The notes beneath the pieces were generated by a model. That model did no database searches and was not told the origin of the DNA. It saw only the letters and a list, made by a program, of their open reading frames with translations. Positions 23,867 to 35,250 of a stretch of DNA of 64,000 nt are shown here, piece after piece. Each line of letters opens with the position of its first letter. Positions within the stretch are counted from its first letter, which is position 1. The stretch spans positions 32,333,148 to 32,397,147 of the forward strand of contig NC_054082.1 of the NCBI RefSeq assembly GCF_017562075.2, read 5' to 3'. Made by a program: the position numbers and the translations under genes. The DNA is from Anopheles merus (taxonomy: Eukaryota > Arthropoda > Insecta > Diptera > Culicidae).

Positions 23867-26800
23867 CAGCCACCACACAATCACAACCAACAACCAGGAA
23901 CGCCAGCAGCTCGTGCAGCACACGTGTACAGTAGAAGCCGCAGAAAGCGCAGCTGCAATTAGTTCACTGGAGCACAGGAGCCAACATTCTCATCAACGTG
24001 ACCCTTGCCTTGTGTCACACCCGACTGCTCCTCATCAGACCGGTATACATATGCTCATGTCCCAACGGGGGAAGTCTATTGTGTTGAGTTGCATTAAGCA
24101 ACAATTTTCTCGCGGGGAGCGAACAGTAAAGTTAGTCAGAGCACACCCAGCTGTTCGAATGTGCTGAGATACATATTCACGTCGCTACGAAGAAAAGGGA
24201 ATGAAAAGCTCTAAAAATAAGAAAACAAACCAGCAAGTCCCGCTTTAGAGACGCAGCAAGGAAACCTCGGACCTCATTTTATGTGAACCCATAATTGCGA
24301 CCTTGTTTGTCAACTCAACAGTCAGTCAGGAAACTAAACATGAAAAGCACATGCACCAAGCGTATCAGTCTGCTTTACATTCCGATGCCTTCACCGCAAC
24401 AACTTGCTCTGGATCCTTCTTTATATTTCTTGAAAGAGTTTCATTCGCCATCTGTTTGGCGAGCTTGTAACAAGCGACAAGTTTGTGGAAAATGAACTCT
24501 ACGGAACGCCCAGGCTGGAAGAGTAAATGTGGAACAATGCGTTTTCGATACGAGGTTTGCTGAGAAAGCTGAGCGCTCTTGTTTGATACAATTTTATGAA
24601 CTTTGTCATCTGCGCATGAACACGTACACAGGAATCTGGTTCATCGTATGCTTAGCGGCGTAAAAGAGCGTTGAAACCAAATTGATTTCTCATTGTTTGT
24701 GGAAAGTTAACAGGGAGACGGACCAGAAAGAAAATAGTAAAATAAATCACCACGATCTTAAGAACATTATGAACGATGTAACAAACTACTACAACAGATA
24801 TTAAATTCACTCGTAGATTCATTTACAACTGTGTCAACTTTTGTCTCAGTACATATTGTACATACACTGTGTGTTTATTACAGTGAAGGGAGAAACGGAC
24901 CCTAGTGTTTTCTATACTGTTTGGTAAATATCATTTTGTTTTCATTTGGTCTTTTTGCTTTATCTAACTTATTTTATCGTTTGCCACAGACCAGGGACAT
25001 AGTACCCCTAGCTATAACAGTTAAACTTTGACAAGGGTGCCGGGTCCAAAGGGAAGATGAAATCTCTCTCCGGATAGCTTGGTTGGCTGGTTGGAAACAA
25101 GGACGAGTTCCGTTGAATACCTGGCTGTTCCTCCGAAATGACGAGTTGCTATTCAATAGAATTTGCAGCATTTGTCACATTGCCTTTTATCGCATCGAGC
25201 AGCACGCTATCGCTGTCCCCGGTGGGCATGAAACTGTCCAAGTTGTGTTTGCTGACAATTCGCACCAAATATGACAAATGGTAAAATAAAGAAGGGTCTT
25301 TCGATTGCTCCCTTTATATTGGTCGTGGTTTCTTTATTGAGCTGTCGTTCCAACGTATCAGAATGTTTTAAATGACCCACTAACAACAAAATGTTACATT
25401 CACTTTATAAAATATACACCACATTAAATTGGCAAAAAAAAAATGATTTGACATCATGAATGGAATATAAAACATAACCTGAAACAGATTATAATTATTT
25501 ACAAGCTTTCACACGATTTAATACCGTATGATACGGATGGAGTTTGCGTTTTATTAGAAGTAAATCTCATACACGCATGTTTCCAATCAATCATTGAATA
25601 GGACAGAGCTAGATTTCATCCACAATCGGATGGATATCATTCTTACGTGGTTCAACCATGAGTGCTTTTATTGAACACTAACCTGAACCATAACACCGAT
25701 CTCACTAACACCTAGTTACATGATATAATCACACATATGTATATATACTACAATCATCACAAACAGAAACAACACTGTATAGTGGTAAATAAAACAAACA
25801 GTATTAATGAAACAATACAGAAATCAACGCTCATATACAAATGACCTGCCGAGGTTTGCATCGTTTTGCGTGCGTGCCTAAACGTGAAACGCTCCGTCAT
25901 GGCAATCTAGAAAATTTGCTGCTCCTATCGCATTGATCCATTGCTTCATGACGTAGGCGAAGCCCACCCGCTTAGAAAAGTATACAAATTCATGCTTCGA
26001 ATAGGCGGCAGCAGACATGCAACAGCTTCATTCGATGGGGAATGGATGATTTACAAAACTGCGTCATACGGTTGGCAAAAATTGAATGATTGGTACATTT
26101 CGGCGAAGACCAAGATTATCCACCCATGATGCCATGTTTCCTTAGCAATTGTATTAAAGACATAAAAGCATCGTCACTGTAATGAAAAATTCACAAGATG
26201 ATCTAGCAGCAAACTTTTCAACATTGAAGCACTGCGGGCATCTCGAGGTAGATCTACGGCTGCATCACAAAACAAGCCAAATTGAAACCACCTATCGGTA
26301 GGTTGTAGGCACCCTGGAGCCTTTCCTGCACTACGTAGACCACCACAGTCCCTGACACGCCATCGTCTACTCGTAAATAATCCAAACGATGGTGGTCTCT
26401 CCCCGCTGAATGTGCCGGAGCACTTTAGTCGAGTTTTCCGACCGAGCGCGGAGGATAAAATCATTCCGATGAAAACGATTTAGCGAACAATCGCCACCTC
26501 CCACAACGCTCGAGCGGCCTAAGCGACGGTCAAACCGTGAGGTCTCGTTTCGGCAATGTGTCACTACCGTTCTACGGTGGTTTTGGACCGTGAGTGTTTG
26601 CAGGCTGCACACACACTGGCACTTGCAACCTACGTTTTGCGTGTCTGCCTTTTCTCGGGGCCTGCCGTTCTGCAGCAAAATGTCACGCCAACGCCACTTC
26701 CGGCAGTCCATTCGCCATGGTTTTAACATTATGGGCTCAGAAATGAGTCTCGTATTAAATATTTATCAGGTTAAACATTGAGTCCCATCAGTGTGGTTCA

Positions 26801-28359
26801 GCGGTGTGTTAGCTCTGGGAGGCGGTCAGGCCGTGGTCCGGAGATGGCCTGCCAGCAAGTGTTGGAAATGTGTCTTACAGCGGCTTAATGATGGTGATGG
26901 TGCTGGTGGTAGTGAGGATGGTGAAGCGAAGGCAATGCGCGCTGCTGTGCCTATCAACTCTGGTCCCTCCTGCTACAGAGAAGACCGACTAATGGGAGAA
27001 ACAATGACGGCGCAAGGTAATGACTGTCGAGAATGGGAAATAGCTTATCGGAAAGTAGGTCACTCAAAGACCACCATCGCGTACGGGCGATCGCTTCGTG
27101 CCGGTGGAGTACTTGCGATGCTTGTCTGTGTCACTTGGTCGTAAAATCAAGTTCAAGTATGTTAGACCAAGGGTCACTTGACGGCCAAAATATAGAACAC
27201 GTTCTGTTTTTCCCACTTCCCATCCTATGGTGTAGTTACAATATGGTGTAACAAGCACAAAAGTGTCATCTTTTATTGCATGCCTTGGTAGGAGCTATTA
27301 AAGTACTCATGGGTAATTTTAACTTTTACTCAGTTGGTTGTACCCATAATTTTAAAATTTTAGGAAACAATGCACTTCGCACAGCCACATCTTTCAGTTT
27401 CAAAGTGTTCACCTTTTCAGTGACATTGTTTTGCAATTATGTTGCTTTTCATACGGAACACATACTCACCAAAAATTCTGTGCCCTTTCGTAGCATTCAT
27501 CTGTTTGACATTTTATTGCGAAGACGATCATACACTTCAGAACGTTGCCAACAAACTCTCCCTTCGCCCTGGTGCGTAAACTGTCACGCAAGTTATATCA
27601 AGCTCCAACACATCGTGACATAGAAGTGTGACATTAAAACGGCAAATAGGAAACGATCGGTATGAAAATCAAACGTATATTTCAGTTGTGGTATAATCTT
27701 TGCCACGGACGTTTGCGTTGACATGGCTGCCACTTACATGCTATGGAGTTTGGTAATGTGTCAGATAATTGAACGGGTTATTATTTTGGCCACAATCTGC
27801 CACTTTATTTATTTGAAAGTCGGTAGAAAGATATGAAAAGAATGATATTTTTTTGAAAGCAATTTGATAACACAATCGATATATAACTTCAAAGGGTTAT
27901 TTATGCTTCACCAAAGCTTTTGCTACTTTCATGACTTACTACTACTTACGACTACTTTCATGGGTAGGTTGAAAATCCTCTTGCAAACAGCCACGCACGG
28001 TATGAAACGAATGATCTTCGCCTACTCACTGCATTGAACACAACACTGAGCACTTCGCTTTGCAACACGTCGTTGCTCACAGCTTTTCTACCATCATACG
28101 AATATTTCTCATTTGCCTTTTTACAGACACACAAAGACTTTGACCTTGGCTGGGAGCTCCCATGGTGTTGTGAGTAGCGATAAAAACAGCGCACAACCAC
28201 CATCCCTGACCGTGGGCGGTCAACACTTCGCTTTATCCTGTTCGTCGTTTGCATTAACCTTTAATCGTTCGGGAAATCATTTCAAAACAGACAGAGTACT
28301 TGCACGACAATTTGCTTCGGGCTGGTACACCTCGACCCTGGATTTTCTTTGGATGTGCG

Positions 28360-28398
28360 TCTGTATGCTTTGCCTAGTTCCTCTGTATGCTTTGCCTA
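28360..28398 (+). repeat. Two-unit tandem repeat, period 22
   Basis: TCTGTATGCTTTGCCTA occurs twice, separated by 5 bases. A simple local duplication. Confidence 0.85.
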
Positions 28399-31300
28399 AC
28401 CTGATCGGACGAACTCTTTTGTGCAGTGAAAAGGTCTTCATCGTTGGTTCGTTGAATCGTTTCCCATTTTCCTAGCACGAATTAAAATCGTACTATTATC
28501 GTGTGGCAACGATTACACGAAAGTAACAAGCCAATGGTGATGCATACTGCCGTTGGTGCGAACATTATGAATACACCGGCGAATCTCTTTAGCTTTGGGG
28601 TGGCCGTCAACCATGAATGCACATGACATCAGATACATTGCACATTTTTCTGAAGTTGAAATATCTTGCCGACGAGCAGTGGTGACGCGTGCGGTTTCCG
28701 AGATACACACACGCTCGCTGTAAGACAGAATATTGATGTCCAAACTAATGATACAGCGATTTTGTGACCTTTTGGATTGAATAGAGGACTCTAGCAACTG
28801 GTTTGTGACTTTTGAACTTTATATGGAAAACTATTACCCATCAAAACTACACCGAACTGCAATCTATTCGGTTTATCAATCTATTATTTACCCCTTTTTT
28901 ATTTGTCGTCTTCTAGGAACTTACCAGACAAGCTTTTACTACCTCAACGCCCAGCAATTTAGCATCATATATCAACTCTGTACGTTGACAGTAAGTAGCT
29001 GTTATCTGCTATGGCCAATCGAAAGCAACACGTGTGACTAACAATGCGATCAGGTCATACATTTACGCACAAAGCGCTCTAATAAAAGGAAATGGAAGCA
29101 AAAATGCCATACTGAATAGCTCAATTGAGATGGTGACAGAAACGATGATCAAAATCAAAGCCCTTGCCAACTCGGCACCGACTCGACGAAGTTTCACCGT
29201 CTGGTTGCAATCGTTTGATGTTACGACTCTATTTACACTTTTTCTCTCTAGCAAACCCAGTGCGGATAAGTCCAAACATTATATGATTGAGATAAGATGC
29301 CTTTGATTGATGCGAACTTCCATGAGCATACGTAATCAGAATGTCACCTCACACAACAGGACCGGAAATGAAATCACCAAGACCCTGGGAGCACACTGCA
29401 AATGCATCCACTCTATTCTTGCATAAAACAAACTAACGATTTTCACACGTTCCACTCTCAGAAGGGAGCTCTAAGCTAGCAATTTTTCTGAAAATCCATC
29501 CAAGGAAAAACAGTCCACATTTCGACGAACGAAAGATACATAATTTCATTCGACATACGTTGCGATTCTTCTGTCAGCCAACTGTCAGGAACTGCAATAT
29601 CCACAATTTGATATTCAAACACAACAGTCAACAGTTCGTGGTAAGCGTGTCGGATGCATAAGACATGATTGGAATTCGTCGTAAATTTAATCTTTTCACA
29701 AGTTCTGGTGAATCTTAATGTATGCTAAGAATGGCACAACGGCTATTAGGCATTTGTATTTTTGTTCTTCATTACTAAAGTTAAGATAAAGATTTTCATA
29801 AAAACCCATCGCACGGCGTGTTGCAGATGTTATTTAAAACCCTTTGTTCAGCATCGATTGCGATCTTGTTTGCGTTGTCAGCTCCATTCGATACGGTTTT
29901 TGTCTTATAAGCTAATGTAAAATTTCACTCCTGTCACAAAGATCAGGTTGATTACTTTTTCCTTGAGGCAAACGTCATGTTTTACGACCCTTTGCAGACT
30001 GACCAATAAAATACAACCCGTAAGCCATGTGTTGACACAGGCTCCATCCAACTGCAAAAGCTGCAAAATGCAAATTAACACCGAACGATCGACCCTCTCC
30101 CCAGCCTCGGTGGTCCAGTAGTATCGATGAAAATCAATTCTGTTTCCGGTCACGTCAACCGGAAAACACACTCATCACACGAAGGAGTCGCAAACGAAGG
30201 CAAAAACACGTGAGCAAACTTTACCCAGGTTCCTTAAATTCCTCACAGTGGTTGGTTAGGAAAAGGAAACAGGTTTAATGGCAGGAAAAGGGGACCATAA
30301 GAATGATTTTACTTAATTGTTTGATGCCATTGGTTGATGAAGATGTTTTTTTGCCAATTTTAGTACATCATCTTAGGTTGAGAATCGTGCAGGTTTTAGC
30401 ATAAATAGGGCTCCTGGTTCGAGTTCCTAATGAAATATAAGTAATTGTTACCAACATGCGTGTGCGTAAACAATTTCAATTTTGTTATCTATTTGTGCCA
30501 TGCTCGAGCTTCTCAAAGATCGACTTTCACAAGAAAAAGATTTTGTTCCGTTAAAAATACATTCTGTTGAACTAAAATGAGCGAATAAAACCTTCGGTAT
30601 GTAACGTGTGACGGTACTTCCAACATCCTAGGGCGAGTAATTTAGAGTCTGTACATTTGTAATCCATCATGGAAACATCTCTTCTCAATGTATTGATTTA
30701 CAAACATTCCCGAAAACCAAACATTGCTCAGGATCTATGAGCTAAGCCTCGTTGTAAAGGTATATTGTGTTCATTAAACAAACTTCAAAGCAAACAATTG
30801 TTTATTTTGAAGCTATACAACCAACTCTACTAAACAACATCATTTGAGACATTGTTTGCCCCAAAGTACGAATATCAAAACCCGATTGCAAAATACGATT
30901 ACATTTTACGAAGGCTCAAATGTACTGTCAACAAAAATTCCGAGAAAAAAGCAAAGTAAGATATACATGATTGCTTCTATTGACACAGTAACAATGTTTT
31001 TATTATCTTTTGTTTTTTAGAAAAGAAAATACCCCAAAACATTGTCACCGTTTACGGTCCTGGCTTATCTTGAGATCTGTTTTTTTAAAAGAAAAAATAG
31101 CATGTACCGTGACATGTTTGGTGGGGAAAAAGAAAAGGATAAAACACCACGCCCAATGAGATTCAAGCAAGTGAAGATGAGAACAACCGCAAAACATAAA
31201 CCACAGTACAAAAGTACATTGTTTCATTCAAACGGGGGAGAGACTGAAGCTATACAATTTCTAACTACTCGGCAAAGCTGGTACCGCAATCTTACCCAAC

Positions 31301-31499
31301 AAAACATAATGGAATGACAAATGGCTCCCCGCGGTGAGATGACTAGTCACGACAAATAAAACTCAGACGATGAAAATACCACACCACCCTAAGCCCAGTG
31401 CCTAATGCGAAGGGGAACCAACTGAACAAATCTGATCGATAGCGTGAACTAACAAAAAATAATCACTTTAACCTCAGGGTACCTTACATGTAAACCTAC

Positions 31500-31660
31500 C
31501 TTACGAAATGCTTTCCGAAAGTTTTCACGGACAGGAACGCGTACAGCAGCGGGTTTATACAGGAGCTCGTGTATGCCAGCACGTGCGAGACGATTTGTAG
31601 TGAAATTTTAAAATGCGTGTCTGGTTTAAAGACGTCCACGCTCTTTAGGACCAGGATGAC
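31500..31660 (-). CDS. Allatostatin-A receptor-like GPCR, TM7/helix 8 exon, with frameshift
   Basis: Starts after the acceptor ATGTTTTCAG and ends at the donor AAG|GTAGGT. Phase 0 from the preceding exon reads VILVLKSVDVFKPDTHF, then HVLAYTSSC and INPLLYAFLS. This is the TM7 core with NPLLY, the usual NPxxY variant of peptide receptors. Family members continue SENFRKAFRK. Here TCC (Ser) is followed by GT before GAAAAC, so the exon is 161 nt instead of the expected 159 (53 codons). After the 2 extra bases at 31527-31528 the expected ENFRKAFRK reads perfectly in the shifted frame and joins the last exon in phase 0. Either a sequencing or assembly insertion or a true disrupted allele explains this; the clean sequence on both sides favours a recent event or an error. 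Confidence 0.85.
31527..31528 (-). other. 2-bp insertion causing frameshift in helix 8
   Basis: Plus-strand AC (minus GT) lies between codons for the Ser of AFLS and the Glu of ENFRKAF. Removing it restores exon length to a multiple of three and keeps the splice phase. Its status (error or polymorphism) cannot be judged from one sequence. Confidence 0.75.
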
Positions 31661-34241
31661 CTGAAAACATGAAACGGAATCAAGAGAATGAGAGAAAATT
31701 TACTAAACTGTATTTCACTGAGAAGCTACATTCCCACATGACACAACGCAAAAATTACACAGAAATAAGGAGTGTCGTAAAAGTTGTGTTAAAGCTTCTC
31801 ATTTCCACTTCCAACTGATGCTGATCATCAAACGATAACTGTTTAAAGCGAACAGCCATGTCTGGTGTCGGTACGTCCGCTTTTTGGACAAATTACCATC
31901 TGCAAGCAGTTGTGTTGCGTTATCAAAAGCAAACCAACTTCCATAAAACAACACTCCGAACTACTTCAACTGCCCTTAGTGGAGACTGCAAAGCAATTAT
32001 CATTTTAATGAGATTGAATTTACAGCGTGATGTGCAGTAACATGTTGACCCCCTTTTTACATGGTGTCCGATGCATCTCGTTCCTACGAAGCATAAAATT
32101 GAAATAGGGACACTGTACTCTGGTACAGTAGAGAGCCGTCCCCCATGTCGAGCACTGCTCATGACGAGCCGGGATTGCCGCCTTACTATGTTACATGACA
32201 CGTGAACTCAACGGCGATCGGTTTGCCAGACGTACAACACACACTCAAGACACACATATAAGGTCGTGCTAATCTATTGTATGCAAACGAAATTAAATGG
32301 GTTGCATAAAAGCAGCTGGTAGCTGCAATTTTAAAGCGGGTTCGACCCAGAATGAGTATAATTAATATTAATAAGCTTTCTACAACATTCTAAGGATCTT
32401 TTTCATCTGTTTATCTTGCACTCACTTGATTCTACAGCGTTCATGACCTGATTTCTGTCGTGACTGTCAAAAACTGGTCAAAAAACTAGTGTTTGTCCTT
32501 CTAACTATGCATCAAGTAAAACTAATGCCTTTTTCATCTAAGCTAAATTGATTCGTTCCTCGCACAGAAATAGTTTAAAGTGCAATAATAGGCTGGTTGG
32601 TGGAATAGCATGGAATGGAATATTTAAATACTAAATGCAGTGCACTGTATTGCCCGTAATGGCCGCCCGTAAACTCAACAACAATAACTTTGTAAACCAT
32701 TAATAATGCAGAAAACAATCGGTTACACAATGCACCGAATCTCGAAAGATTATGAATTTCGAATCCCTTTTCGCTTTGTTCGTTCGCCTAAATCACCCAA
32801 TAAGCAGTATCAATCAAATGCAATCGGGGTCAGTTCATACGCATGCCAGCACAGCCCGCCTGTCAGCATTTCGGGTCATCCATCAATCACGGCACTCTGA
32901 TCTGATTCGCACCGTCACGGTACAGGGTCCCCTTGATTTGATTTGTTACAATTTATTAAACACATTGCGTACGTGTATCGAAAAAACCGACCGATGGCCA
33001 GAGGATCAGAGACGGATTAGGGTATGCAAGTATCAAATACAGGGAAACGATACGTCCTAAAGGTTGAGCCGACCCGACTGGTCAGCTACGGAATGTAGAA
33101 CACATACCGGTTCCTGATACGGCCTACCGTTTTACTATCCTACATCACTGACCCATACAGGCACACAAACACACAAGGATATAGGCGATTGAGCAATTGC
33201 ATTGTGGTGCTGGTACTGATGGTTTTGATGGTAGTGGTGACATTTGGTTAATGTTTGTAAAAGCGGCCCATTAAACTACGGACTCAAAAATGTTTCGTTC
33301 CATTCGCTTGGAATTCGGTACACTGGGTAGTGGGGTGGAATTTACGGCATCCTGTACGATCGGGCAACGATGCCACCCATTTCATGGGGTAATTTTTGTT
33401 AGGCTGAAACCATGTTGATGACCCAAAGTCGGTTGTTCTGGTTTATGGCTATGGTTGTAAAGGAACGGGCATTGAAATGATGATACGAATAGCTGGTGTG
33501 CTTGAATTGGTTCACAGAATGAATTTAAAAGAACCATGTCATGCTGTCGTTTCACATGATCAGCTAGGCAAACAGCAGCACGGCAAGTGTGTATTGGTAA
33601 GTCTATATGCTGCATGCATAATATGCTTGAGCATATACGCTTGACAACATAAACATATGCAGATCGAGTTTTATATTTTGAATTTATTTATTTCATTAAT
33701 ATTCAGTTCGAATAGAAATAAAAAACACCAACATTAAGTTATCACCAACATATAACACCGCATTGTGAAAGTATTGTAATGCTGTAAACCTTCAATTTTT
33801 CTCCAGTCTCCAAAGCGACGTAATTTTCCTGCACAATTGAAAACAATGCGATGCAGAAGGCAGTGGCAATCGTGGATTGTCAAGTGTTTGCAAGCAAAAT
33901 GTTCAAACTCTTAATGGCCCAGTCCAATTCAACTTCACCTCGGAGTGAAACTCACCCACAGCCTACAGTAATAATTCGATGCCACCCGATTCCACAGCTA
34001 TGTTTCTTTCTTCCGCTTCTTAATACCTCGAATGGTTGTGACAGTTAAAGTAAAATCTAAAAAAAAAACACTTTCTTTGCCTATTTTAACTCCATTGTCC
34101 AACGCTGCGTGTTTGTGTTTCTACTGTCACCACCATGCTACATTCTGCCTCTCCAAATGCTCTAATGCCATGGCAACCTTCACACAATTCAAACCCCTTT
34201 CCACGTCCCTCTTGACCCTCCCATCAATCGCCCACACTTAC
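31661..34241 (-). other. Intron of the receptor gene (about 2.6 kb)
   Basis: GTAAGT donor at 34241 and TTTTCAG acceptor at 31661 on the minus strand, phase 0. No internal feature stands out. Confidence 0.75.
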
Positions 34242-34511
34242 CTGTATGGGAAACCATAATGAAGCAAACGCTGCCACCACAATCACCACCAGCCGGGTAA
34301 CGCACTTTTTGCCCTTCTTCGATTCGGCCGAACGACCGCCGACCGAACTTCGCCACAGTCGGGACAGCATCCACATATACAGGACGCTGATCAGTATGAG
34401 CGGGACCACGTACGAGCTAAGGAAGAACGCGATGTGGAAGGCGGCCCAGGAGGGACTATCCTTTTCGAGGAAGCCGCATGTCTCTATCTCCCGGTCGTGG
34501 TATTTAAATTT
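34242..34511 (-). CDS. Allatostatin-A receptor-like GPCR, TM5-TM6 exon
   Basis: Exactly 90 codons between a CCGTTGCAG acceptor and a CAG|GTAAGT donor, phase 0 at both ends. Residues 1-20 are the end of extracellular loop 2, with a cysteine (ETCGF) likely to pair with TM3. Residues about 23-48 form TM5 (AFHIAFFLSSYVVPLILIS). The third intracellular loop is basic (RLWRSSVGGRSAESKKGKK). Residues about 71-90 are TM6, ending AAFASLWFPIQ in place of the common CWxP. The FFLSSYVVPL and ASLWFPIQ segments are characteristic of insect allatostatin-A/galanin-type receptors, plasma-membrane receptors for FGL-amide peptides that couple to G proteins. Exons for TM1-TM4 are not seen upstream in the window. 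Which of the two mosquito paralogues this is cannot be decided here. Confidence 0.88.
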
Positions 34512-35250
34512 CTGCAACGGAAAATGCAAATGGAAAAGGTGAAACGATGAAAATAAGCATAACCCTGCTTTTGTATCACATATCTTAGAATGTGCCGTCA
34601 TTCGATATGTTTCTTCTTAATTCCACACGAATCATTTGAAGTGAGCTTTTTCCTTCCTATCAGAAACAGCATTGTTTTTGCATTGTAGAATAATAAAAAA
34701 AAGGCTTTCACCCAAGCGCGGTTTTGTAGCTGCTTTATTGTAAATTAATTTTTTTCCTTTTCACATGCGACGAAGTTTAGTGAACCAAGACGAAGCGCTC
34801 AAACAAGGTGTGCTTCTTGTCCCTTTTTGTGCATTATACTCGCTGGTAACACGTTGATTCTTGGCTCTTTCCCCTATTGTTTTTCATTCATCGCCTTCGG
34901 TCGCATCAATTTAACCGCACCTGTTTCTCGCTCTCAATACCTCAGCAATGATGCCCTGCCATCCTATATGAGTGCAGTGGTGTCATCACTTCCGAGCCCG
35001 TCAAACGATTCTCGAACACTGGCAGTGGTGCCAACAGTCTATACATTTCATAAAAAGTGCTTTCTATGCTCTAGAGTAAAGACATCCATAAAGAGAATTT
35101 AAATACACATGACTCGGCTGAACCCGTACGAGTGAGTGCATTTTTGTGAGCTTTTTCGTTTGTTTAGCCCCCGCGATCGACACGATGACTGTTGTTTTCT
35201 TGAAAAGGAAACTGATGACTCTGCAACCTTGCAAATTCGTTTGGAAAAAG
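34512..35250. other. Presumed intron between receptor exon and LINE
   Basis: No coding feature recognised. The acceptor at 34512 requires an upstream exon at higher coordinates that I could not find, so this and following sequence is probably intron. Confidence 0.4.

Larger units (their letters stand above)
21829..31499 (-). other. Large intron of the receptor gene (about 9.7 kb)
   Basis: Bounded by a GTAGGT donor at 31499 and a TTTTCAG acceptor at 21829 on the minus strand. It carries a plus-strand TATA-like site at 23859 and a two-unit 22-bp tandem repeat at 28360-28398. No other exon with a recognisable domain was found on either strand. Confidence 0.55.

Noticed and set aside
30405..30432. 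GGTTCGAGTTCC, B-box-like sequence
   Set aside because: No A box at the right distance, and no cloverleaf or acceptor stem can be drawn, so not a tRNA gene.
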